Origin: Coleophoma eucalyptorum
Taxonomy: Eukaryota; Ascomycota; Leotiomycetes; Helotiales; Dermateaceae
Reading direction: 5' to 3'
Length of the DNA: 64,000 nt
Assembly (NCBI GenBank): GCA_026120035.1
Contig: JALRME010000021.1
Location: 434,001 to 498,000, forward strand
The notes below the pieces were generated by a model. The model searched no databases. It was given only the letters and a program-made list of their open reading frames with translations, and was not told where the DNA came from. How positions within the stretch are numbered: the stretch's first letter is position 1; every line of letters begins with the position of its first letter. Both the position numbers and the translations under genes were made by a program. Of this stretch, positions 23,884 through 34,074 are shown one piece after another.

Positions 23884-26800
23884 ATGCAGGAACCCAGCAA
23901 AGCAGACACGCCGGAGCCAGAAGACGGGCGAGATCTCGAGCCACCGACCAAGAAAACAAGAACCAGATCTGGATGCTTGAACTGCCGTCGAAGACGCAGA
24001 AAATGTTAGTTGAAGCCAATTCTATGTTGTACAGATCTGAGTTAACCGCGCAGGTGACGAATTACGTCCCGTCTGTCTTAATTGTCGTCAAAGAAATGAG
24101 AATTGTGAATGGGGTATCAAAGTCACTTTTAGACCTGATAATGCCAGCACTTTATCAGCTGAGCATCCCTCCATGCGAGTGGCCTCCCGGAAACGACCAA
24201 AGGTTTATCGAGTAAGTCAACAGAAGAAATTCGTCTCAAGCATTCAGACTTTAATCAGATTGGTGGCCTATTAATCACTGAAGTAGTTCTAGATATTGAG
24301 AAATTCTCGATCTTTAAAACTAACCCCTAGCTTATTAAGCCTGAACTGTGTGAAATGGGTGTTAGCGATTGAGAAAGTTTCTCAATTACTGAACTACTTT
24401 CAGTTGCCAGGACATATCTTAGTTGATATATTTTTCCTATATTTAGATGATACAATGACTAAGGTGCCCTGTCACTAAAGTCTTATGGTTGAATGGTTGA
24501 ACTGAGGCGTCATGAACTGTTGTTTTAAGCACAATGGTTTTAGAAGGCACACCTAACATACTATACAGATCATGAACATCACTTCTCAGATTGAGCAAGA
24601 TTACAGTGTTGCTATCGATACGGGGAGCATTGATGACGAAGAGATTACACCAGCTATGTCACCACCTCCGAGAAAGCCTTCTGTCGTTCACCCTGAGCAT
24701 CCGTCACCATCATGGCACGTAGAATCGCCGTCCTTTTATACCCCACATTCGTTTACAGCATCATCGGATGGGATGCCCTACTCACTTGATGGAGAATCGA
24801 ATCCAAGTCCGTTGTCGAATGGATCTCGATTGCATTTGATAAATTCTCATACGTCAGACTACTCGGAAGGTCTTACACCACAGTTCCTTCCCGATCATCA
24901 AAGAATGACCGACCAAATTACAAGGTCTCCGATACATACCGAGGATGCAGCCGCAGACTTACTAGCACTTCGATACATGCCATCTCAAATACAACGCCCA
25001 CGCATTGATCCTTCTGTAGAGATGCCACCACCGGGTTTCCCCAGCAGTTTATCCAATACTCAATCTAATCTCGACCCGCACCTGTTTGACGATTGTGATG
25101 GGATATTTATACCTGGTTCAGCATATCGAGAACTTCATTCTACACTTAGAGATCATCTCATCTATACGGCCCGATCAAACTGCCCAACTCGAGATGGAAC
25201 ACCGGAAGCTCAGCCAGACATGAGCTTCTTCACCAAAGGACCCTCGCACGGAGAAAGTAGCGAAGAAATAGGAGAGTCCAATCCGAATTCAAATTCCTCT
25301 TCTAAGCCTCCAGAGCTTACTGTCCAGCGTGAATATATCCTGTGGGAAACTTGGATAAATGAAGTTGCACCGTGGGTAAGTGATCAAAGGCTCCATTCTT
25401 CTGCTCATCGACTTAAGGCATGTCTAGCTTGACAAATTCGACAACCAACGACACTTTGAGCACAAAATACCAATCATGGCTAAAACAACACCACACCTTA
25501 AGAACTCAATCCTAGCATTAGCTGCTAGGCAAATAGAACAAAAAGAAAATTCGGCTTCGTCGTCAGAGAGTTTAGCATTATATCAAGAAGCCATCCATTT
25601 ATTACTTCCGGAACTACAGTCCAAGAACACAGCGGTTATTGCCTCCTGTGTGATTCTCTGTGTTTTGGAAATGATGAGCTGTAAGCGACCGTCATTGCCC
25701 ATGACAAGACAAGAAAGTACTAATATATCAAGGTTCTCCGAAGGAGTGGAGACGGCACCTCGAAGGGTGTGCTAATCTTCTCGAGGCTGTAGGAATCAAT
25801 GGATTTGTAGGAGGAATAGACCAAGCACTTTTTTGGTGTTTTGCTCGAATGGGTTTGTGGTTATTTATCTATGGGCGATTTTCAATCTACTAATATATTT
25901 CTAGATATATGTGGTGCATTAATTTCGCAAGACCTAACACTAATTCCTATTCACCACTGGGCCTCAACCATCGGACTTAGTGAAGACATCAAGCTATTCC
26001 GTAATCCAGCTAATGGTTTTGATACTTATGCAAACTTCGCGGTCTTTCTATGTGCAAACTCGGTCACATTCCTCTATCATCTCCGAACCCGAAGTCATGG
26101 CCATGAACCAGAGTCACCAAAATCTATTGCTCGATGGAAGGAGCTATATGGACATCTTGATGATTGGTACGCGCAGAGGCCGGAGGAAATGAAACCAATC
26201 CTTACGATTGCGGCTTCAGATGACAAAGATGGCTCTCCATTTCCAACTGTTCTATATGGAAACGGACCAGCAGTCTCTGGAAATCAACTCTACCACACGG
26301 CTGCGTTGGTGATGTTACAGGAAAGGCCTTCTTCGATTAGGCTAACCAAAAGTCAAGTACGTCTGAGTGTTTTCTCCCTGACCACAAATGGTTACTAATC
26401 TCATACTTTACTAGAAATCAATCTTCTGGCACGCTCGCCAAATCTGCGCCATATCAGAGTCAAATACACACCAGTGAGTTTTTTCGTCTTACAGATTTTA
26501 TCCGTCATTGTCACAATCAACATTTCACCTGAAGCACCTCCTACAGTCATGCTATAAGCTCAATATCTTTCGAGAGACCCTTGGTGCTGGATTATGATCC
26601 TCACCTGCAGCGGAAAAAAGACAGATGTTTAGCTACTGGGTGACGTCCAGGGAATTTGCCTTACTGCCACGTTTGAGCACCCAGTAACTTCAGTTCCAAA
26701 CCTATGCATCAGACCAAGCGGTCTGAGTTATTGACACATCCACAATCCGCATCCTGAGACTAAACACTCAACCAGCGCTGACATCAAGCAGTGGAGCATG

Positions 26801-26966
26801 GACAAACTCTATACAGCCAATCTGGATGGCTGGCAAAGTCATGAGCCATCCCAGCGAGCATAAGGCTATCCTGGACGTCTTGGAGCGCATCGAGCGTGAA
26901 ACAGGTTGGGCGACTGCATGGAGGAGAGAAGATTTAAGGAATTGGTGGGGTGACTCGGACGATTGA
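23884..26966 (+). CDS. Zn(2)-Cys(6) transcription factor
   Basis: Fungal binuclear zinc-cluster regulator, probably of the neighbouring catabolic genes. Exons 23884-24004, 24054-24211, 24569-25375, 25428-25680, 25733-25852, 25905-26356, 26415-26473 and 26789-26966 give 715 residues. The zinc knot is Cys31, 34, 41, 48, 51 and 58 (spacing 2-6-6-2-6), preceded by a basic KKTRTR. A Ser/Pro-rich linker follows, then the helical middle-homology region from ILWETWINEV, with FWCFARMDICGALIS and a C-terminal IQPIWMAGKVMSHPSEHKAI. Two introns are unusually long: 24212-24568 (357 bases) and 26474-26788 (315 bases); the other five are 49-58 bases. The splice joining HH to SGAWTN is inferred from frame and family wording, so a small extra exon in the last long intron cannot be excluded. 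Confidence 0.85.
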
Positions 26967-27329
26967 GAAACATATGGTGTACATGCCTGCAAGCTCTTAA
27001 TACTGCATTACACTAGAAGATTTGCCGCCGCGCAGCGCTGAACGGCGCCTCGATTAGAGCCTCTTCAAATCGCGGCTACTCTTGATACAACTTAATAAGT
27101 AGGAAAAGCCGAAAAGAGTTTATGGCAAAGAAGCCGAGACAAGGAACCAAGCCAGGGGAAAGAAGCTAAGACTACAACCAGCTAAAGAGCCGGCTAATGT
27201 TGTTCTTATGACATTCTAAAACCAAGAAAATGTATTATGAACAGTGTAACAAAAACACGATCTTGGTTGTTGAGATCAGCTATATGTAAGGTCTTATTAA
27301 CAAAATAAAGTATGAGTATACCGCTTGTC
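26967..27329. other. Intergenic between convergent genes
   Basis: About 360 bases between the zinc-cluster regulator (+) and End3 (-), so it holds two 3' ends. It is purine-rich at 27100-27200. No coding frame seen. Confidence 0.5.
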
Positions 27330-28648
27330 CTATCGGCTTGCTTTCTCATTCTCAATCTCCTGCTTCAATTCTTCCAGCGCTTGCTCTCGCGACCTTAAGT
27401 GTGCCTCCAGCCCGTCAACCTGTTCCTTCACTGTAGCGATCTCATCTGAAACACCCTTCAAGCTTGCACCGACTTTGCTCTTTCCGCTTCCCTGTTCGAG
27501 GTCTCGTAATTCTCGCCGCTTGTAGTCCAAGAGTTGTTCCAATTCTCTCTTCACCAAGGCAGGCTTTGTATCTCGTCGTCCTCCAGATCGACTTGCGGAA
27601 GCAGCTTCGACCTTATCAATCTTGGCCTCGAGCTCAGCCAATTGCTTCTTGAGCCGTACTTCTTCCCAATCTTCTGTTGTTTTCGTGGCAGAGAAATCTG
27701 TTCCGGCCGGTCGGTAGCTGCTCTTTCCACCCATACCCATACGACTCAAATAAGTATCGCCAAACTTTGCCTTGCGACCAGTGCTAGTCTCTTCACCTCC
27801 GCTTGCGCCCCATTTCTGTGCTGCGGTCCGCTGGTTGTCCACCTGATAATCGATTTGATTGCGCTCGAAACTCGCTCGCAGAGAAGGAGGTACGGTTCTT
27901 GGAATCCTGTAGCCTTCGTGGCGGTTGTTAAGAATGTGAAGAAAGGCTAGAGTTGCGTCCTTAGAGATTGCTGAGGAGGCTGAAGGATTTATAAGATTCC
28001 ACGCAGATCGTATATCGGTGTCTGGTACATCTAGTGATGAATATAAGGAATCCAGTGACTCGACTAGAATATTGTTAGATGAATATCAGCGTCGTTTGTT
28101 GGCAATGTCTTACATGTGATATCTCCCCTCCCATTTCGGTTCGCATCGTAGATCTCCTCATACTTGGACTTGTCTGAAGGGCTCATATACCAATCAAATC
28201 CATCCTTGAGCCCTGGAGAATCGTCATCATCTTCGACCCGCTCAAATTGGACCTGCCGTCCTGTGAGAGCTCTGTTTGCTTGAACCAAGTGAGCTTTTGA
28301 CTCTGGCACGAGCCAATCTGGCAGCGATTGAGGTACATCGGCATATTCCTGATATAGACATTAGACAAGCTCTCTCGCAGATAAAGTTGTAAACTCCAAA
28401 GCACATACTCCATTCACGAGGTCAAAGATCAACCTCATAGCCACACAAAACTCCTCGAAGTCCAGATTGCCATCATTATCCACGTCCGCCAGATCCCATA
28501 TCCTTTCAAGCTGATCGTCGCGCAGCTGGCTGTTCTTCAGCACCGGTGCAGCTTGTGCACCGGTGAGATGCGTGCCTCCATTTGATAGCGATGCGAAGAT
28601 CTCCCAGTACTTCTCGATCTCGCTCTGCTCAATGCGCTTGTTCGACAT
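27330..28648 (-). CDS. end3: End3, actin patch / endocytosis EH-domain protein
   Basis: Subunit of the Pan1-Sla1-End3 coat complex that drives actin assembly at endocytic sites. Exons 28648-28409, 28348-28114 and 28063-27330 give 402 residues. The protein starts with [10 protein letters not shown] and an EH domain whose EF-hand loop reads [14 protein letters not shown] second EH-like segment contains [20 protein letters not shown]. The central [18 protein letters not shown] is characteristic of fungal End3. The last 150 residues are a charged coiled coil ([36 protein letters not shown]). The ATG at 28648 is chosen because [15 protein letters not shown] is the usual start of the family. Housekeeping gene; it marks the end of the catabolic block. 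Confidence 0.95.
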
Positions 28649-29154
28649 GCTGGTGGAGATCAAGCCGGGAGCTTGGAGATTGCGGGGGGTCGGATGAACG
28701 GTTCGAGTCGCAATTCCGCAGAGGTGTCAATCGCTGCAATTATCTGGGCCGTATAAGATTCTCTGCGTGGAACCAGGAAGCAGAGCACTTTGCGAATGGT
28801 GAATGGTAAGCTATGAGGCAAGATGATGTTGGAAGGTAGCTGGCAATTGTGGCTGTGATTGAGGCTCATGTGCGCCACGGTTGGAGCCCGTGCATGGAAA
28901 GGAGTGCTCGGTTATGCGCGATATGCTTTTCAACCTCACTTCACCTCAATCACTACTATCATTGTGACTTTTAGATTCTATCTTTATTTCGAAGTGGCCA
29001 TTCATTCAGAAACTCGCAGTGTTCTTGTCACATAATCTCTGGCCAACTCCTTGCGCTTGTGATAACCCTTGTAATGCAATAGACTTGTCTGATTCATCCT
29101 GTCTTTTCGAAATAATAGTCTTGAACCAAGACTCACCGCTTCAGCTGTGAGGCA
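28649..29154. other. Intergenic, End3 promoter side
   Basis: About 500 bases between two minus-strand genes. It should hold the End3 promoter and the 3' region of the unrecognised gene at 29155. No coding frame or repeat seen. Confidence 0.45.
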
Positions 29155-30072
29155 CTATATTTTCTTGTTCGCAGTTTTCCTTTTCCTCACACCACAGATC
29201 GGTACTCTCACGCTGCTTGATCTCGTCGTAGGTATCTCAGAATCCGAAGGTAACTCCTCATAAGTCTCGGAATCTTCTGGTATTGTCTTCTTGATGCTCT
29301 TGAGGAAACCATCTGGACTCTGAAGCGAAACCTCATACCACTGGTAGTCAACACCGAAGTTTCTAATCTCATCCAGAATATCTTTGCTATCAAGACCTTT
29401 TTCGTGCGTCATGACGGACTCAAAACGGACCAGGAAGGCGAGTCCAGCATATGCTGCTTCGGGAGAGATGTACATTGTAGCAGGGTCCCACTCCTGCCCA
29501 AATATATGTCAGTACTACTAAATAAAATGATTGGGGTATAATGGCACATGCATCATCGAAGATCTTTTGCCAGGCCGCGTTCCATGGGTCCGACCCTGAC
29601 GCGAACCCTTGCTTCATAAGCTCGCAGCACTCCTTGTTGACTTGCTCGATCTTGTCAAGCTGTGTCTGATGATTGTCTAGCTGACTATTGTACTTAATGG
29701 CGAATTCAGCAATCTCGTCTACGGAGAGACAAAGTATCTCACAGGTAGTAACGTAAGATATCTTGCGAGAGAGTAAAGAGACAATCTTGATTTGGATGGA
29801 CAATGGCAAATCTGCCCACTCATACGTCTGGAAAAACCTGAATCGAAAGGCATCCAAGAGGCTCTTGTCATCAGGATCATCACATGCTGGAATTTGGTAT
29901 GCTGGTGCGGAAGAGACACGAACTGTTGTGCTTGCCACTGAAATCTTGTCAGCCATCAGAGATCCAAAACACCCTAAGGCTTACCTTGAGTGGGAAATTT
30001 CTTGCCTTCATCTGAGTACTCCGGGGTTTTAAATTCTCCTTTGCGAACCGAATCATGATTGCTACTAAGCAT
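29155..30072 (-). CDS. Unrecognised protein, 270 residues
   Basis: I do not recognise this protein. The best model is three exons: 30072-29985, 29937-29552 and 29493-29155. The middle part (LPLSIQIKIVSLLSRKISYVT; CEILCLSVDEIAEFAIKYN) is helical and amphipathic. The end is a Ser/Glu-rich stretch followed by a basic tail (VRKRKTANKKI) that could be a nuclear signal. The first intron (29984-29938) has GTAAGC, a GCTGAC branch site and TTTCAG, and hides an in-frame ATG at 29956 that could be mistaken for the start. The second intron (29551-29494) appears to use a GC donor (GCATGT); no GT upstream restores the frame, because the downstream frame begins EWDPATMY in another phase. No signal peptide or membrane segment. 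The neighbours are housekeeping genes and give no hint. Confidence 0.7.
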
Positions 30073-32413
30073 TATTGGTAATAGTATCCTGGCAATTGAA
30101 GGCGGAGGTTTATGTAAATCGGACTGGTTTGAGAAAGTGAGACTGTGCTCAAAAGCAGCAAGTTTTCTATGACACGCTAACTAAGAGTCTCAGCTTTTAA
30201 GGCGTTTTGTTGTCGTGGCAAATAGAAAGAAATATGGAAACAGGAAAGAAACATCCTCTATAAGAGCTAAAATCGCAAAGACTTCTGGAAAACAATACTT
30301 GATTGTTTGGGGCCAAGACTCTTTAACTGCATAACTGCAACATATCAAACAAATGAAGATCTTGTAAGCAAAGTTAAATCATTTAAAGTAGTTCTGCACG
30401 GAAGATAGCAGTCATCCCCTAATGACAATCGCCGGTGTAAATGTTGTACAGAACCAGGGCAACCGAACGTCACTTCCACAGACTGTCCAAGAATTTAGGT
30501 ATTGTTGTCCTGGTTACATTCATGGACTAGTATCCGGATCCCATCATTGAAAACCACAATCGCTTTACACCTCGTCCGCATACTTCTCTTACCATTTTTG
30601 GTATACAAGTCTTCTTGAATCGGTAAGTGATGACTCTAGACATAGGTAGCAATGTTCTCTTGGAAAGCTATGGGTAAACCTTATGCTTTGGTTAAGGTAC
30701 AAAGTCCGATTAGTAAGAGTGGCAAACACAGTTTTGAATAGAGAAGGCAAAATGGCGTGTAAGTTGTCTCTTGCAATATGAACCAGATAAAAGAAGTAGT
30801 TGCATATCGCTGGGACACATAAACTTTCAGGCGTAGAGCTAAATCCTGTCTCGTAATCCCCCTTTTGTGAGGGGTTTCAGTTACGTGTAAGCCTTGTTGA
30901 GCGCGTAAATATGAATTCCAGCCTCAGAAGATTCCAGAGTTTCTTGTGCCACTTGTTAAATCCAAGTTCATAGCCCCAAAAAATAAAAACGCTACAACCA
31001 CAGTCAGGGCGTAGTGCAAGGGGTAGCACTCCTGTTAAGTAATTCTTCTGTTCAGACGCTATAGGACCTTGATAGCCGGAGCATGGTAGGGCAATGCGTC
31101 CGCAACCGCTCTTTCCCCCCGGGAATAGAGACGTTCTCCCCAGGGAGTCCACGGTTCCACCGGTGTTTAGAGTGCACCTATACCCACTAGCAGGGGAATC
31201 TTAGTAGGCTTCGATGGTCACATCCTATCGTCGGTATGGGTGGTCCAATCCCACCTGTCTTGAATATCTTTTTTTCTTTTTGTTAGCTTTTTGTGTTGCA
31301 TTAAGCTAGTGTTGTTTAATTCTCGAATAAATAAGGTGCGCTGTGAATTAATTAAGGCATCAGGCATCTGGAACTGGTTGAGCTTTCCTAATTTTGAAGT
31401 GAAGCTACTCGAAATCTCAGAAGGAACAGCTTCTCGACAAGCAGCAAAACGGTTGATACAAGTCAGTCCAAATCGGGTTTGATCTGTAGATCATACTTGC
31501 AGATCTGAAATTTTTATACTATCTACCTCTTAGCCCTTTGAGATACAGACGTCTCTCTCTTCTCCTGAAGTTGCTATTATTGCGAGAAAGAAGTTTAGCG
31601 ACGCGAGTTGAGTTACGTACGGTAGGACAAAACTAAGCGACCAAGCTCAACCCAGTATAATGAATCCTTCTCAACCAGTTATAATTCAAGTCCACGCATT
31701 GAAGCTGGTTGACTGTAATGAGCATTAAGAAAAGCCAACAGGCGAAAGAAGAGGGATAAGTCGTCGATTCTGTAAAGAATCAGGAAAATTAGGAGTTGCC
31801 GAGACATTAGTTAATTAACTTATATGTGATAACTTAGTGGTGATAACTGTCAATGAATACCTGACCAGACAACAAGGAGGCACATGGATTGGTCTCCCTG
31901 CAGCAGAGTGTACAAGGGCACAAGAGTAAAACTTTCAATTGCTTCCCAACTTAACTCAAATGTCGCATGCGTGGACTTTTCGCATAGAAGAATGTCATTT
32001 TGAGAAGACCATTCGCCCAAGACGGAAAAATTGTCCTTGTTGCCTAGTATCTTTTAAGACTGAACCTTATTGCCGATCTACGAATTTCTATCTGACAGGC
32101 AGTCGTTTACTATGCCTCCCAATTCAGTCTTCCTCAAAGAACAAATCTCCTACTATGTCTTAGAACTCAACAGAAGAGCAAACCATCCGAGCCGTATTAT
32201 GTTCCGGGGTATTTGGTAACGCCATTTCCCACAAGCCGATCAAAACCCAACCGCAATATGTATGCCCGTGAACGCCATGCTATGTTCTAGCAGTACTTGT
32301 TAAATATTCGCTGTCAAAACTGACTGAACAAAAACATGATTTCGTAACCCCAAACGCCAGCTATGAGATATCATTCGGTGTGATATGCAAATCATTGTCA
32401 CAGTGTACTCATG
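30073..32413. other. Long intergenic region, includes a compositionally different island
   Basis: About 2.3 kb between two minus-strand genes, with no coding frame I can support. Roughly 30840-31260 is more GC-rich and richer in G and C runs than its AT-rich surroundings, and carries a stem GGTGG/CCACC with a 7-base loop at 31241-31257. Neither a tRNA nor a transposon end could be completed from it. The rest shows only short random frames. Confidence 0.4.
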
Positions 32414-33376
32414 CTATGAAAGGAAAGGTTTAAAAGCTACCCGACCGTCGAACCTTGCTTCGTCGTCAGCTCTGTCAGGATCCACGTCCATATCCTCTTC
32501 ATCAAGATCCCTTCTGCCTCTTTTACACTTGGGGGCAAATGTATAAGCGTTGGACGACTGCTGTACAGATGTCTGAGCTTGAGAAACATGTCTTCGGGCT
32601 TCTAGAAGCTGCTGCCAGCTGTAGAGCAAGTTCTTGTGCTCATCGTTGAGAGCAATACAGAAGCGTTGAGACTGGATGTATTGAATTGCTTCGACAAGTT
32701 CAACATTGTGCATCTGCATGATATAAGCTGCGACCACACAGGCTGATCGTTCATTTCCAGATTCGCAGAACACCATGACCTTGCCCCAGTTCCGCATGTC
32801 AGACTTCCTATACACGGAGATCAGATGGTCGTTGATTACTTTGATTGCTCTTGGGAACGCTGCGATTAGTTCCTGCTGGCCTGAGACGTCAACAGCGGTA
32901 GCTTCGATGCCCAGTTGCGCCGCAACCTTGTCACCGCTAAGAAATTTGGCCTGTGCCATGACGGTATCGCGGATAACTAGCAACATCGTGATGCCTTCTT
33001 TCTGCAGAGCTTGGATATTTCGAGCCGCGACTGAAGGCCCTAGGTAAAGGAAGGGTAAGATAGCCTGTGCTTCTCGTCGTTCTTCATAACGCCAGTTCGC
33101 GTGAGATTTCGCGACATGGTTGCCTTGAGTAAGGATCTTGAGGTCGTCGTTCGTAATGGATTCGCCATCGACAAGTGCATAAGCCGGCAGAACGATGTCT
33201 TCATCTTCGCGGTGTGGAGGAACATGGATATGCGGGGGAGAGGGAGGCTGAAGATCGTCAGTTATGAGATCACCAGCCTCTCAGATTTCGTGCTGGGCCT
33301 TGGTACTCACACGGTAGCTGTATTCTGCAGCGCGCGTTACTCCTCCTATGATCTCGGCCGAATTGTGCAGCTCCAT
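32414..33376 (-). CDS. Dual-specificity-type phosphatase domain protein
   Basis: Protein of 299 residues with a cysteine-dependent phosphatase fold; exons 33376-33311 and 33247-32414. The domain opens with QAILPFLYLGPSVAARNIQALQKEGIT, the usual start of a dual-specificity phosphatase. The P-loop is VFCESGNERSACVVAAYIM, a complete CX5R with Cys and Arg present. The residue before the Cys is Phe instead of the usual His, and no general-acid Asp is obvious in the segment before it, so activity may be weak. A C-terminal tail has KCKRGRRDLDEEDMDVD, basic then acidic, compatible with nuclear location. It belongs to a fungal group related to STYX-like proteins, but unlike STYX it keeps the catalytic Cys. 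The substrate is unknown. Confidence 0.8.
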
Positions 33377-34074
33377 GTCTTCTGTGCCACCCCCTAAGTC
33401 AAAAGATGGGCGTAGAGGATCTTCTGCTTGACGATTGTGAACAACGAGGTTCGGGATTTAAGCAGTGAGCTTGAAGATGTTAGGTGTGGGCTCTGCCTTG
33501 CTTACTCGTCAGTAGGGGACAGCGGGGTTGTTCTGTTGCAGGGTGGCCCGGGCGGTGCTTGTTTCAGTGACTGCAGTATATTGGTCGCCTATTCCTCTGC
33601 CCATGCACATCGTCGGTCTTGGGAGTCTGGGAAGGCCAAAATGAAGATTATAACTTAAAGACGGATTGGCCACAAGACTACTTGCCTTCTCTTATCTTTC
33701 AAGTATCAGAGGGGGACGTGCTACTATAGTCGATTTAACAGCCCAATTCCTACGTTTATTTCTCTGGGAGAATGGGAGGACTCTGGATAAACTTGAATAA
33801 CGGAAAGTGCAAGGTGCAATTAATCCAGACAGGCGCTTAGAACTTCTTATGAATCTAATTTATTACATAACTTTTTCAAAGCACTATTACACAACTCGTC
33901 CAAGTCTTGTTTTGATATGCCATCTCATGCTGCACCTTAGAATCCTTGATTCCTATTGTATGTTTGCCAGTTCTCTAAAAACGCCAAACTCCCCAGACAT
34001 CCAACTCTCCTTCCCATGCACCAAGCTCAAAACCAGATTATGGTGAGCACCCAAGAATTCTAAGCTCAAACCCG
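33377..34074. other. Intergenic, no gene recognised
   Basis: About 700 bases between two minus-strand genes: the phosphatase promoter and the 3' side of the acyl hydrolase. No coding frame with protein character. Confidence 0.45.

Noticed and set aside
25841..25904. Alternative start MLEWVCGYLS within the zinc-cluster gene
   Set aside because: The stretch is a 52-base GT-AG intron (25853-25904); removing it gives the conserved ARMDICGALIS.
29938..29956. ATG at 29956 (MADKIS) as start of the unrecognised protein
   Set aside because: It lies inside a typical intron (GTAAGC..GCTGAC..TTTCAG) whose removal joins an upstream exon in phase.
31230..31265. tRNA-like T-arm (GGTGG/CCACC with a 7-base loop)
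   Set aside because: The loop lacks the second T of TTC, and no matching acceptor stem or D-arm lies upstream.
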